Positions 15,860-24,998 of a stretch of DNA of 28,478 bases are shown piece after piece (within the stretch, counting starts at the first letter, position 1; each line of letters begins with the position of its first letter). Location: assembly GCF_902491705.1 (NCBI RefSeq), contig NZ_CABUIW010000028.1:1-28478 (forward strand), read 5' to 3'. Source of the DNA: an uncultured Lactobacillus sp. (lineage in GTDB: Bacteria > Bacillota > Bacilli > Lactobacillales > Lactobacillaceae). Made by a program: the position numbers and the translations under genes. The notes under the pieces were generated by a model that saw only the letters and a list, made by a program, of their open reading frames with translations, made no database searches and was not told where the DNA came from.

Positions 15860-17908
15860 ATGATTAAACGACAAAAAGACCGCAAATTTGAGTTAGTATC
15901 TAAATTTAAACCTGCTGGAGATCAAGAACAAGCGATTGATAAATTGACCGCTGGTTTTAAAAAAGGCTATAAAGAACAAATTCTAGAAGGGGCAACTGGT
16001 ACTGGTAAAACTTTTACAATGGCCAATATTATTGCCAAACTTAATAAACCTACTTTAGTAATTACTCATAATAAGACTTTGGTAGGACAACTTTACGGAG
16101 AATTTAAGGGCTTTTTCCCGCACAATGCCGTTGAATATTTCGTATCTTATTATGATTACTACCAACCAGAAGCTTACGTGCCACAATCTGATACTTATAT
16201 TGAAAAAGATTCCGCAATCAATGATGAAATCGATCAGTTGCGTCACGCAACTACTTCAGCTTTGATGGAGCGGAATGACGTAATTGTTGTAGCTTCAGTT
16301 TCATGTATTTATGGTTTGGGTGATCCTAAAGAATATGCTCGCAGTGTGTTGATGATTCATGAAGGTCAAGAATATGAACGCAATACACTATTGCGTGACT
16401 TGGTCAACTTGCAATATGACCGTAACGATATTGACTTTCAACGTGGACGCTTTCGTGTTCGCGGTGATGTAGTTGAAATTTTCCCTGCCGGCAACTCTGA
16501 ACATGCTTATCGAATTGAATTCTTTGGTGATGAAATCGATCGTATTGTTGAAGTTGATTCATTAACTGGTGAAGTTATTGGTGAGCGTGAAAGTATTTCA
16601 CTATTCCCAGCTACACACTTCATGACTAATGATGAACAAATGAGACGAGCACTTAAGGCAATTTCTAAGGAAATGAAAGTGCAAGTTAAGAAGTTCGAAG
16701 GCGAAGGAAAGCTACTTGAAGCTGAGAGAATTAAGCAAAGAACAACTTATGATATGGAAATGATGGGAGAAGTCGGTTATACCAATGGTATTGAAAACTA
16801 TTCTCGTCATATGGAAGGTAGAAAAGCCGGCGAACCTCCATACACTTTGCTCGATTTCTTCCCAGATGATTTCTTGATTTTAATTGACGAATCTCACGCG
16901 ACTATGCCAGAAATTCGTGCGATGTATAATGGTGACCGTAATCGTAAAAAGACTTTGATTGATTATGGTTTCCGTTTGCCATCAGCTTTGGATAACCGTC
17001 CACTTAAATTATCTGAGTTTGAAAAGCATGTAAATCAAATTTTATATGTATCTGCTACTCCTGGTGATTATGAGCTTGAAAGAACCGATCATAAGGTAGA
17101 ACAAATCATTCGTCCAACGGGTCTGCTTGATCCTAAGATTGAAGTAAGGCCGATTGAGGGACAAATTGATGATTTAGTTGGTGAAATTAATAAACGAATT
17201 GATCGAAATGAGCGTGTTTTCGTTACAACTTTGACCAAAAAGATGGCTGAAGATTTAACGGATTACTTAAAAGACTTAGGAATAAAAGTCCGCTATTTGC
17301 ACTCAGATATTAAAACTCTAGAAAGAATGCAAATTTTGCGTGATCTGCGACTCGGCAAGTTTGACGTTTTGATAGGAATTAACCTTTTGCGTGAAGGAAT
17401 CGATGTGCCAGAAGTTTCATTGGTAGCAATTTTGGATGCAGATAAGGAAGGCTTTTTGCGTGCATATAGACCTCTTGTTCAGACAATGGGACGTGCTGCT
17501 CGTAACGCAAATGGTGAGGTAATTATGTATGCTGATACGATTACTGATTCAATGAAAGCGGCGATTAAGGCAACTAAGAGACGGCGTAAAATTCAGGAAG
17601 AGTTTAATAAAGAACATGGTATTACGCCTAAAACAATTATTAAACCAATCCAAGATGTCATTTCAGTTACCAAGCCTGCAGGAGATGCTAAGGAAGAGAA
17701 GTCTGATAGCTTTGCTGATTTGAACTTTGATGAGTTAACAGCTAAGCAAAAGAAGACAATGATTAAGAACTTGCAAGAGCAGATGAAGGAAGCTGCTAAG
17801 AAGCTTGACTTCGAAGAGGCAGCCAACTTGCGGGATGCAATTATGGAATTGCAGTCAACATCAAGAAAGCCAAAGACAAGAAAAGGGAAGAATTTTAATG
17901 GTAAATGA
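15860..17908 (+). CDS. uvrB: Excinuclease ABC subunit B UvrB
   Basis: UvrB is the damage-verifying, ATP-driven subunit of nucleotide excision repair; it is loaded by UvrA and then recruits UvrC. The 682-residue product has Walker A GATGTGKT (44-51), the beta-hairpin region YYDYYQPEAYVPQSD, the motif IDESHATMP, helicase motifs to HSDIKTLERM and QTMGRAARN, and a C-terminal UVR domain (KLDFEEAANLRDAIMEL) for UvrC contact. The ATG at 15860 with GAGGAG (15848-15853) is clearly the start; the frame is open to a TTG at 15812, but that part encodes the hairpin and has no ribosome site. Expression is likely SOS-controlled by the LexA-type box at 15775. It overlaps uvrA by 11 nt. Confidence 0.98.
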   Translation: MIKRQKDRKFELVSKFKPAGDQEQAIDKLTAGFKKGYKEQILEGATGTGKTFTMANIIAKLNKPTLVITHNKTLVGQLYGEFKGFFPHNAVEYFVSYYDYYQPEAYVPQSDTYIEKDSAINDEIDQLRHATTSALMERNDVIVVASVSCIYGLGDPKEYARSVLMIHEGQEYERNTLLRDLVNLQYDRNDIDFQRGRFRVRGDVVEIFPAGNSEHAYRIEFFGDEIDRIVEVDSLTGEVIGERESISLFPATHFMTNDEQMRRALKAISKEMKVQVKKFEGEGKLLEAERIKQRTTYDMEMMGEVGYTNGIENYSRHMEGRKAGEPPYTLLDFFPDDFLILIDESHATMPEIRAMYNGDRNRKKTLIDYGFRLPSALDNRPLKLSEFEKHVNQILYVSATPGDYELERTDHKVEQIIRPTGLLDPKIEVRPIEGQIDDLVGEINKRIDRNERVFVTTLTKKMAEDLTDYLKDLGIKVRYLHSDIKTLERMQILRDLRLGKFDVLIGINLLREGIDVPEVSLVAILDADKEGFLRAYRPLVQTMGRAARNANGEVIMYADTITDSMKAAIKATKRRRKIQEEFNKEHGITPKTIIKPIQDVISVTKPAGDAKEEKSDSFADLNFDELTAKQKKTMIKNLQEQMKEAAKKLDFEEAANLRDAIMELQSTSRKPKTRKGKNFNGK

Positions 17909-20738
17909 TAAAATTGTTATTCGTGGTGCACGCGAACATAATTTAAAAGATATTAATTTGACTATTCCTAAGGACAAATTGGTTGTAATCACTGGTTTAT
18001 CTGGTTCTGGTAAAAGTTCTTTAGCTTTTGATACATTGTATGCTGAAGGAAGACGCCGTTATGTTCAATCATTATCTAGTTATGCTAGACAGTTTTTAGG
18101 ACAAATGGATAAGCCGGATGTTGACTCAATTGACGGCTTAAATCCAGCTATTTCAATTGATCAAAAGACTACTTCACATAACCCCCGTTCAACTGTGGGA
18201 ACAGTTACTGAAATTAATGATTATTTACGTCTTCTTTGGGCTAGAGTAGGACACCCAATTTGTCCTAATGATGGCACTTTAATCGAAAGACAATCTGTTG
18301 ATCAGATGGTTGATCGAATTATGGAACTGCCTGAAAGAACTAAGATTCAATTATTAGCTCCAGTAGTTCGCGCCAAGCGTGGTGAACACAAAGAAGTATT
18401 CAAACGTGTTCAACGTGCAGGTTATGTACGTGTAATAGTTGATGGCGAAATGCATGAAATTGGCGAAGAATTTAATCTGGAAAAAAATAAACGTCATTCA
18501 ATCGATATTGTGGTTGACCGTTTAATTGTTAAAGACAGTATTAAGTCTCGTTTATTTGATTCAGTTGAAGCCGCATTACGTTTGTCAGATGGTTACATGA
18601 ACGTCGACGTTATTGGCGGCAAAATGCTGAACTTTTCTGAATACTATGCTTGTCCTAAGTGTGGTTTTACAGTTGGTGAAATGGAACCAAGACTGTTTTC
18701 ATTTAATGCTCCATTTGGTGCTTGTCCAGACTGTGATGGTTTAGGAGTTAAGCTTGCCGTAGATGAAGATTTAGTTGTTCCAGATAAAAGTTTAACTTTG
18801 GCAGAAGGTGCACTAGCTCCATGGAAGACATCAAACTATTATTCTGAAATGCTTGAGCAAGCTTGCGATGCATTAAATATCCCAATGGATAAGCCATTTA
18901 ATAAATTGACTAAGCGCCAAAGAGATATTATTTTGCATGGTTCTACTAAGCCAGTGAAATTCCATGTTACTGGCGACTTCGGTGTTAATGACACCACTCA
19001 ACCATTTGAAGGCGTAATGACTAATGTTGAGCGTCGTTATAAGCGTCCAATGTCCAAGTTTATGCGTGATGTGATGGGCAAGTACATGACAGAATTAACA
19101 TGTGCTACTTGTCACGGCAAACGTCTTAATGAAAAAGCATTGGCTGTTAAGGTAATGGGAAAAGATATTGCCGAAGCATCTGATCTATCAATTAACAAGG
19201 TATTGGATTTCTTTAAGAGCGTTAAACTTAGTGAGCAAGAAACCGTCATTGCTAAGCCAATTTTGAAGGAAGTAAAAGATCGTCTTTCATTCTTAGACAG
19301 TGTTGGACTTGATTATTTAACACTTTCTCGTTCAGCTAATACTTTGTCCGGTGGTGAAGCTCAGAGAATTCGTTTGGCTACGCAAATTGGTTCTAATTTG
19401 TCTGGTGTAATGTATGTATTGGATGAACCATCAATTGGGTTGCACCAACGTGACAATGATCGTTTGATTGCATCACTTAAGCGTATGCGTGATTTAGGCA
19501 ATTCATTGATCGTAGTTGAACACGATGATGAAACTATGCGCCAAGCTGATTACTTGGTCGATATGGGACCTGGAGCTGGTGTATATGGCGGTAAAGTTAT
19601 GGCACAAGGTACACCAGAAGAAGTAGAAAAGAATCCCAATTCATTAACGGGTCAATATCTTTCTGGTAAAAAGTTTGTTCCAGTACCGTTGAAGCGGCGT
19701 AAAGGTAATGGAAAAGCAATTACAATTACTGGAGCACAAGAAAACAATTTAAAGAATATCGATGTCAGTTTCCCACTGGGCAAATTCATTGTAGTTAGTG
19801 GCGTATCAGGTTCTGGTAAGTCTACTCTGGTTAACATGATTTTGAAGCGAGCTTTGGCACAAAAGTTGAACAATAATTCAACTAAGCCAGGTAAGTACAA
19901 GTCAATTCGCGGCTACAAGAATATTGAAAAGATTATTGATATTGATCAAAGCCCAATTGGTCGAACTCCTCGTAGTAACCCCGCTACATATACTAGTGTA
20001 TTTGATGATATTAGAACGCTTTTTGCACAAACTAACGAAGCAAAAATGCGTGGTTATACCAAGGCGCGTTTCTCATTTAATGTAAAAGGCGGACGCTGCG
20101 AAGCTTGTCACGGCGACGGGATTATTAAAATTGAGATGAACTTCTTACCAGATGTCTATGTACCTTGTGAAGTATGTCATGGCAGTAGATATAATTCTGA
20201 AACACTTGAAGTAACTTATCGTGGTAAAAATATCGCTCAAGTATTGGACATGACCATTAATGAGGCATGCAAGTTCTTTGAGAATATTCCAAAGATTCAA
20301 CGTAAGTTGCAAACTATTGTTGATGTAGGACTTGGCTATGTTAAATTAGGTCAATCTGCTACGACACTTTCTGGTGGTGAAGCTCAAAGAATGAAATTAG
20401 CCGCAGAGTTGCAAAAATTATCTACTGGTAAAAACTTCTACATTCTTGATGAACCAACTACTGGTTTGCATACTGACGATATTAAACGTCTATTAGAAGT
20501 ATTGCAGCGTTTAGTTGATGAAGGAAACACTGTTTTAATTATTGAACATAATCTCGATGTGATTAAGAATGCCGATTGGTTAATTGATTTAGGCCCAGAG
20601 GGCGGAGATGGCGGCGGTCAAGTTGTGGCTACTGGCACACCAGAAGAAGTTGCTCAAGTTAAAGAAAGTTACACTGGTCAATATCTCAAGCCAGTTTTAG
20701 AGCGTGATACTAAGTTGACCAAAGAGGCAAAAAAATAG
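17898..20738 (+). CDS. uvrA: Excinuclease ABC subunit A UvrA
   Basis: UvrA is the dimeric damage-recognition ATPase of nucleotide excision repair. The 946-residue product has two ABC ATPase units: the first Walker A is GLSGSGKS (33-40) and the second is GVSGSGKST. Both signature motifs (LSGGEAQRIRLA, LSGGEAQRMKLA) and both Walker B motifs (LDEPSIGLH, LDEPTTGLH) are present. Zinc-binding cysteine pairs occur at CPKC...CPDC, CATC and CEAC...CEVC. The start at ATG 17898 is chosen because it is preceded by AAGGGAAG and gives the normal family N-terminus; the frame is open further upstream only within uvrB. The 11-nt overlap with uvrB indicates one uvrBA transcript. Confidence 0.98.
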   Translation: MVNDKIVIRGAREHNLKDINLTIPKDKLVVITGLSGSGKSSLAFDTLYAEGRRRYVQSLSSYARQFLGQMDKPDVDSIDGLNPAISIDQKTTSHNPRSTVGTVTEINDYLRLLWARVGHPICPNDGTLIERQSVDQMVDRIMELPERTKIQLLAPVVRAKRGEHKEVFKRVQRAGYVRVIVDGEMHEIGEEFNLEKNKRHSIDIVVDRLIVKDSIKSRLFDSVEAALRLSDGYMNVDVIGGKMLNFSEYYACPKCGFTVGEMEPRLFSFNAPFGACPDCDGLGVKLAVDEDLVVPDKSLTLAEGALAPWKTSNYYSEMLEQACDALNIPMDKPFNKLTKRQRDIILHGSTKPVKFHVTGDFGVNDTTQPFEGVMTNVERRYKRPMSKFMRDVMGKYMTELTCATCHGKRLNEKALAVKVMGKDIAEASDLSINKVLDFFKSVKLSEQETVIAKPILKEVKDRLSFLDSVGLDYLTLSRSANTLSGGEAQRIRLATQIGSNLSGVMYVLDEPSIGLHQRDNDRLIASLKRMRDLGNSLIVVEHDDETMRQADYLVDMGPGAGVYGGKVMAQGTPEEVEKNPNSLTGQYLSGKKFVPVPLKRRKGNGKAITITGAQENNLKNIDVSFPLGKFIVVSGVSGSGKSTLVNMILKRALAQKLNNNSTKPGKYKSIRGYKNIEKIIDIDQSPIGRTPRSNPATYTSVFDDIRTLFAQTNEAKMRGYTKARFSFNVKGGRCEACHGDGIIKIEMNFLPDVYVPCEVCHGSRYNSETLEVTYRGKNIAQVLDMTINEACKFFENIPKIQRKLQTIVDVGLGYVKLGQSATTLSGGEAQRMKLAAELQKLSTGKNFYILDEPTTGLHTDDIKRLLEVLQRLVDEGNTVLIIEHNLDVIKNADWLIDLGPEGGDGGGQVVATGTPEEVAQVKESYTGQYLKPVLERDTKLTKEAKK

Positions 20739-20776
20739 ATTGAAAATCAAGAGTTTTTATTATTTCTGAATAAGTG

Positions 20777-20782
20777 TAAAAT
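20777..20782 (+). promoter_or_regulatory. Possible -10 element before the HdeD-like gene
   Basis: TAAAAT (20777-20782) directly follows TG, and a strong AAGGAGG ribosome site stands between it and the ATG at 20806. No convincing -35 is seen. The gene could also be reached by read-through from uvrA, since no strong terminator was seen after uvrA. Confidence 0.3.
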
Positions 20783-20805
20783 AGCACCAAGGAGGAAATA
20801 GTAAG

Positions 20806-21348
20806 ATGGATATTTTTTCTAGTTCTAGAGATAATCGCGGATTTGATTGGGGTGCCTTTATTGCAGGAGTATTAATGGTAATTGTTTCATTTGTACTTCT
20901 TAGACACCCAGCTAAAGGTTTACATGCATTCGTATTAATTTTTGGTGTTTTGTCAATTTTGCAAGGTTTAGTATGGTTAGCTGGTTATTCTCGCTTCCGT
21001 GCATTCTTTGCACGTAGTTGGGTAGCACTTATTTCAGGTGTTTTGGACATTATCGTAGGTATTTTGTTCTTATGCTCATATGATATAGGTGGTTTAACCA
21101 TTGCATACTTGTTTGCAATTTGGTTTTTTGTAGACTCAGTTGTAGGTATTGCCTTTTCATGGCACTTGCGTGATTTCTCAGCTGGCTACTTCATTTTTAA
21201 CTTGGTTTTGAATATTATCAGTTTAATCATTGCAATTTGCTTGATCTTTAACCCAGTTTTAGCAGCTTTAAGTTTAGTATGGTTAGTTGCTTTCTGGCTC
21301 TTAGTATTTGGAATCAACGAAATTGTACTTGCATTCATGCACCGTTAA
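20806..21348 (+). CDS. HdeD/DUF308-like integral membrane protein
   Basis: A 180-residue, almost wholly hydrophobic protein with about six membrane segments arranged as three helical pairs, each pair beginning near a glycine-rich stretch (AGVLMVIVSFVLL, SGVLDIIVGILFL, FNLVLNIISLIIA). This layout and length fit the HdeD/DUF308 family, whose E. coli member is linked to acid resistance. The function in lactobacilli is not established and nothing in the sequence fixes it. It has a strong ribosome site and is followed closely by a terminator, so it is a short unit between uvrBA and rapZ rather than part of either. Confidence 0.75.
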   Translation: MDIFSSSRDNRGFDWGAFIAGVLMVIVSFVLLRHPAKGLHAFVLIFGVLSILQGLVWLAGYSRFRAFFARSWVALISGVLDIIVGILFLCSYDIGGLTIAYLFAIWFFVDSVVGIAFSWHLRDFSAGYFIFNLVLNIISLIIAICLIFNPVLAALSLVWLVAFWLLVFGINEIVLAFMHR

Positions 21349-21353
21349 TATTT

Positions 21354-21380
21354 AAAGAAGCCGTAAGGCTTCTTTTTTTT
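21354..21380 (+). terminator. Rho-independent terminator after the HdeD-like gene
   Basis: AAAGAAGCC (21354-21362), loop GTAA, and GGCTTCTTT (21367-21375) form a perfect 9-bp stem. Eight Ts run from 21373 to 21380. It starts 5 nt after the stop codon region of the HdeD-like gene. Confidence 0.92.
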
Positions 21381-21407
21381 GCTGTCAAAATGAAACGCCC
21401 GGGTGTA

Positions 21408-21416
21408 TGATATAAT
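21408..21416 (+). promoter_or_regulatory. Extended -10 promoter of rapZ-yvcK-whiA
   Basis: TGA-TATAAT (21408-21416) is a perfect extended -10 element. No -35 at the right distance was found, which is common for extended -10 promoters. A GC-rich near-palindrome lies just upstream (21395-21406). The strong ribosome site AAGGAGGA precedes the ATG at 21438. Confidence 0.75.
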
Positions 21417-21437
21417 TTATGCAAGGAGGAACTAACG

Positions 21438-22319
21438 ATGGCTGATGAGAAGAAACAATTATTAATTGTCACAGGGATGAGTGGAGCAGGAAAAACTGTT
21501 GTTGCTCATGACCTTGAAGATATGGGCTATTTTGTAGTCGATAATCTTCCTCCTACACTGCTAGGAAGTTTTTGGGATTTAATTAATAATTCTAATGATT
21601 TCCATAAAGTGGCAGTAGTAATTGATTTACGAGTAAAAAGTTTTTACACAGATTTATTAGATGAAGTTAATTCATTAGAAGATAATGGTAACGTACAAGC
21701 AACCACTCTTTTCTTGGATGCTTCAGACGATGTTTTAGTAGCTAGATACAAGGAAACAAGACGTTTGCCACCATTAGCTAATAATGGTAAAGGACGCTTG
21801 CTTGATGGTATTCAAGAAGAACGCCATATTTTGACCCCAATTAAAAATCGTTCTAACTACATCATTGATACTTCTAAATTGTCTACTAAGGAATTAAAGA
21901 AGAAGTTAATTAATACTTTTAGTGATCGCAAGCGGCAACCATTTTCAATTGAAGTGATGTCATTTGGTTTTAAGTATGGGATGCCAATTGATGCGGATAT
22001 TGTAATGGATGTGCGTTTTTTGCCTAACCCATTCTATATTCCAGAACTTCGTCCATTTACGGGCTTAGACAAGCGTGTCTTTGATTATGTAATGAATAAA
22101 AAGGAGACACAGGTCTTCTATCATAAATTATTAGACTTGCTTGAAACGGCTATTCCTGGCTATATCAAAGAAGGAAAAGAGAAATTAACCATCGCTATTG
22201 GATGTACTGGTGGTCAACACCGTAGTGTATCAATTGCTCAACAACTGGCTCGTGATTTATCTAAGAAGTATCCAGTCGATATCACTCACCGTGAAGTGAG
22301 CCGCTATATTAGAAAGTAA
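21438..22319 (+). CDS. rapZ: RapZ-family nucleotide-binding protein (YvcJ)
   Basis: A 293-residue P-loop protein of the RapZ/YvcJ family. In E. coli RapZ is the RNase E adaptor controlling GlmS through small RNAs; in Firmicutes the homologue YvcJ binds and hydrolyses nucleotides, and its target is less clear. The P-loop is GMSGAGKT (13-20), followed by VVDNLPPTLL, RYKETRRLPPL and the C-terminal motif IGCTGGQHRSV that defines the family. First of a three-gene set with yvcK and whiA, an order conserved in many Gram-positives. yvcK begins 9 nt after its stop. Confidence 0.95.
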   Translation: MADEKKQLLIVTGMSGAGKTVVAHDLEDMGYFVVDNLPPTLLGSFWDLINNSNDFHKVAVVIDLRVKSFYTDLLDEVNSLEDNGNVQATTLFLDASDDVLVARYKETRRLPPLANNGKGRLLDGIQEERHILTPIKNRSNYIIDTSKLSTKELKKKLINTFSDRKRQPFSIEVMSFGFKYGMPIDADIVMDVRFLPNPFYIPELRPFTGLDKRVFDYVMNKKETQVFYHKLLDLLETAIPGYIKEGKEKLTIAIGCTGGQHRSVSIAQQLARDLSKKYPVDITHREVSRYIRK

Positions 22320-22328
22320 GGTATAACG

Positions 22329-23366
22329 ATGTCATATGGAGAAACAAGAATCGTGCGCGTTATTAAGGGCAGACGTCCACGAATAGTCGTAATCGGTGGG
22401 GGAACTGGCCTTCCGGTTATTTTAAATGCCTTAAAGGATCAAAATGCAGAAATTACTGCGATCGTTACAGTTTCTGATGATGGTGGTTCATCGGGATCAA
22501 TTCGAAACTTTATTAACGTTGTTCCACCTGGTGACATTAGAAACGTTTTAGTTTCCTTAAGTGATTTGCCACAAGAAGAAAAGGATATTTTCCAATATCG
22601 TTTTGATTCTTCAGATGCATTTTTCTCAGGTCATGCGATTGGTAATTTAATTATTGCCACATTAAATGAAATGAACGGAAATATTTTTGACGCTGTTCAA
22701 TCTTTGTCTAAAATGATGCGAGTAGATGGACACGTCTTTCCTGCATCAAACGAGCCATTGACCTTAAATGCGGAATTTATCGATGGCACAACTGAAGCTG
22801 GTGAAACAGAAATTACTTCTAAGGATAAGCGAATTAAGCGAGTATGGGTTACTGATTCTGATTCAGATGATGAACCTAAGGCAATGTTGCCAGTACTTGC
22901 TTCAATTATGCAGGCCGATGCCGTTGTTTTGGGCCCAGGTAGTTTGTTTACTTCAATTTTGCCTAACCTAATGATTTCTAACTTGGGTCAAGCAGTACGT
23001 GAGACTGAAGCTGAAGTTATTTATATTTGTAATATTATGACGCAACGTGGTGAAACTGATCACTTTAGTGACGCAGAACACGTAGAAGTAATCAATAATC
23101 ACTTGGGCGGCCATTATATCAATACTGCTTTGGTTAATGGCGCCAAAATTGATATGAGTAAATTCCATCCGGAAGATTATGATGCTTATCTTGAACCTGT
23201 AAAAAATGATTTTGAAGGCTTGAGAGCACAAGATTGTCGTGTAATTACTGATGATTTTATCGATCAACGACATGGATTAGTTTTCCATGATGGTAAAAAG
23301 GTAGCAAAGGAAATTATTAATTTGGCATTTGAAGCAATGTCACGAAAGAGAATGAAGGAAAATTAA
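22329..23366 (+). CDS. yvcK: YvcK/CofD-like gluconeogenesis factor
   Basis: A 345-residue member of the CofD/UPF0052 family. YvcK in Bacillus binds UDP-sugars, is needed for normal cell shape on gluconeogenic carbon sources, and influences peptidoglycan synthesis. The N-terminal VVIGGGTGLPVIL and VSDDGGSSGSIR motifs, GHAIGNLII, and the central VLGPGSLFTSILPNL are the family landmarks. The protein lacks transmembrane segments and should be cytoplasmic. AAGG at 22318-22321 precedes the ATG. The stop overlaps the whiA start as TAATG, so the two are translationally coupled. Confidence 0.94.
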   Translation: MSYGETRIVRVIKGRRPRIVVIGGGTGLPVILNALKDQNAEITAIVTVSDDGGSSGSIRNFINVVPPGDIRNVLVSLSDLPQEEKDIFQYRFDSSDAFFSGHAIGNLIIATLNEMNGNIFDAVQSLSKMMRVDGHVFPASNEPLTLNAEFIDGTTEAGETEITSKDKRIKRVWVTDSDSDDEPKAMLPVLASIMQADAVVLGPGSLFTSILPNLMISNLGQAVRETEAEVIYICNIMTQRGETDHFSDAEHVEVINNHLGGHYINTALVNGAKIDMSKFHPEDYDAYLEPVKNDFEGLRAQDCRVITDDFIDQRHGLVFHDGKKVAKEIINLAFEAMSRKRMKEN

Positions 23367-24301
23367 TGGCTAGTTATGCTAGTGAGGTCAAAAAGGAGCT
23401 AACTTCGCTTGAGGTGCACCCAGAGCACGCCAAAGCAGAGTTAGCTGCTTTTTTGCGGATGAATGGAGTTCTTAATCTTCATGATCATCAATTTAGTTTA
23501 GATATTACAACAGAAAATCCTGCGATTGCGCGGCGTATTTTTAAATTAATTAAAACTGCATATGGCATTGAACCCTTATTGATTGTTTCGCGTAAAATGA
23601 AATTGAAGAAAAATAATCAATACTTGGTTCGCCTTAATCAAAAAGTACAAGAAGTTTTAGAGAACTTGCAGATTTGGGATCCTGAAAAAGGTTTAGTAAC
23701 TGGGATTCCTGAACGAATTCAAAAGTCGCGTGAAGGCGCAATGTCTTATTTACGTGGTGCTTTTTTAGCAGGAGGAAGCGTTAATAATCCTGAGACCAGT
23801 CGCTATCATTTAGAAATTTATTCAACTTATGAAGACCATAATGAAGATTTGGCTAAAATAATGAATGAATACTTCTATTTGAATGCCAAAATGACTAAAA
23901 GAAGAAGAGGCTATATTGTTTATCTCAAAGAAGCTGAAAAGATTGGTGACTTTTTGCATATAGTTGGTGCGTTAAATGCTATGCTCAACTTCGAAGATTT
24001 GCGAATTATGCGTGACATGCGTAATTCAGTTAATCGCTTAGTTAATTGCGACACTGCTAATATGAAAAAGACGGCTTCAGCTTCAGCCAAGCAAGTTGAA
24101 GATATTCAAACAATTCAAGCGGAAAAAGGCTTGGATGATTTATCTGAAAAATTGCAAGTTTTGGCTCGCTTTAGATTAGCTCATCCTGAACTTACTTTAA
24201 AAGAAGTAGCTGATCAAATTCCTGATGGTCCTATTTCAAAGTCAGGGGTAAATCACCGTTTTAAGAAATTACATGAAATTGCTGAAAATTTAAGAGCATA
24301 G
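23366..24301 (+). CDS. whiA: WhiA DNA-binding protein
   Basis: WhiA is a conserved Gram-positive DNA-binding protein: a sporulation regulator in Streptomyces, linked to cell division and chromosome segregation in Bacillus. The 311-residue product has an N-terminal LAGLIDADG-homing-endonuclease-like domain (GAFLAGGSVNNPETSRYHLE) and a C-terminal helix-turn-helix (LTLKEVADQIPDGPISKSGVNHRFKKL). The organism type suggested here does not sporulate, so a division or envelope role is likelier. It is the last gene of the rapZ operon and is followed by a bidirectional terminator. Confidence 0.95.
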   Translation: MASYASEVKKELTSLEVHPEHAKAELAAFLRMNGVLNLHDHQFSLDITTENPAIARRIFKLIKTAYGIEPLLIVSRKMKLKKNNQYLVRLNQKVQEVLENLQIWDPEKGLVTGIPERIQKSREGAMSYLRGAFLAGGSVNNPETSRYHLEIYSTYEDHNEDLAKIMNEYFYLNAKMTKRRRGYIVYLKEAEKIGDFLHIVGALNAMLNFEDLRIMRDMRNSVNRLVNCDTANMKKTASASAKQVEDIQTIQAEKGLDDLSEKLQVLARFRLAHPELTLKEVADQIPDGPISKSGVNHRFKKLHEIAENLRA

Positions 24302-24302
24302 A

Positions 24303-24338
24303 AAAAAGAGATCACTTTGATTAAAGTGATCTCTTTTT
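24303..24338. terminator. Bidirectional terminator between whiA and clpP
   Basis: A perfect 16-bp stem, 24303-24318 with 24323-24338, has a GATT loop. The arms begin with five As and end with five Ts, so both strands give a U-run. It serves whiA on the plus strand and clpP on the minus strand. Confidence 0.93.
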
Positions 24339-24355
24339 GCGTAATCAGTTAATGA

Positions 24356-24940
24356 TTACTTCTTCTTGTTAACCATGATTTCGTCAATTAAGCCGTATTC
24401 CTTAGCTTCTTCAGCAGTTAAGTAGTTATCACGTTCAGTATCCTTTTGGATCTTTTCCAAAGGTTGACCGGTAGTTTCGTGTAAGATTTCGTTAATCTTC
24501 TTACGACTCTTTAAAATTTCGTTAGCTGCAATTTGAATATCGGTTTGTTGACCTTGAGCACCACCTAAAGGTTGGTGAATAAGAACCGTTGAGTTAGGAA
24601 GTGCGAAACGCTTGCCCTTGGTACCGCTGGTTAAAAGAATGGAAGCCATTGAAGCAGCCATACCAATTGCAATAGTGGAAACGTCTGACTTAATAAAGTT
24701 CATTGTGTCCATAATGGCAAGACCAGAGGTAATAACACCACCAGGAGAGTTGATGTAAAGTGAAATATCCTTAGTGTTGTCTTGAGCATCTAAGAAGAGC
24801 AATTGAGCAATGATTGAATTGGCCATTTGGTCATTAATTTCACCACTCAGCATAATAATTCTGTCTTTAAGTAAACGTGAGTAAATATCGTAAGCACGTT
24901 CGCCACGAGCAGTTTGTTCAATAACTGTAGGTACTAGCAT
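24356..24940 (-). CDS. clpP: ATP-dependent Clp protease proteolytic subunit ClpP
   Basis: ClpP forms the barrel-shaped serine protease that degrades proteins unfolded by Clp ATPases, important for heat and general stress. The 194-residue product has the catalytic triad S97 (GMAASMA), H122 (VLIHQP) and D171 (DTERDN), plus INSPGGVITSGLAI. These are the standard positions, less one, relative to B. subtilis ClpP. The ATG follows an AGGAGGC ribosome site. Upstream is a consensus promoter with a CIRCE operator over the transcription start, indicating HrcA control. It is convergent with whiA. Confidence 0.98.
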   Translation of the reverse strand: MLVPTVIEQTARGERAYDIYSRLLKDRIIMLSGEINDQMANSIIAQLLFLDAQDNTKDISLYINSPGGVITSGLAIMDTMNFIKSDVSTIAIGMAASMASILLTSGTKGKRFALPNSTVLIHQPLGGAQGQQTDIQIAANEILKSRKKINEILHETTGQPLEKIQKDTERDNYLTAEEAKEYGLIDEIMVNKKK

Positions 24941-24971
24941 ATATTTGCCTCCTAAATTTTCGTTATATTAA

Positions 24972-24998
24972 TTAGCACTCATTCAAGTACAGTGCTAA
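24972..24998. promoter_or_regulatory. CIRCE element (HrcA operator) in front of clpP
   Basis: TTAGCACTC (24972-24980), nine bases, then CAGTGCTAA (24990-24998). The consensus is TTAGCACTC-N9-GAGTGCTAA, so only one arm base differs. It begins directly after the clpP -10 on the minus strand, where HrcA would block transcription at normal temperature. Such sites normally mark dnaK and groE operons. Confidence 0.9.

Noticed and set aside
17805..17897. In-frame upstream extension of uvrA
   Set aside because: It lies within uvrB coding sequence and does not resemble UvrA; ATG 17898 gives the family N-terminus.
22968..23273. 101-codon minus-strand ORF within yvcK
   Set aside because: It is antisense to a well-supported gene, and its composition reflects the complement of yvcK codons.
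24968..24998. Mobile-element terminal repeat near clpP
   Set aside because: The inverted repeat is explained by the CIRCE consensus and by its position on the clpP promoter.
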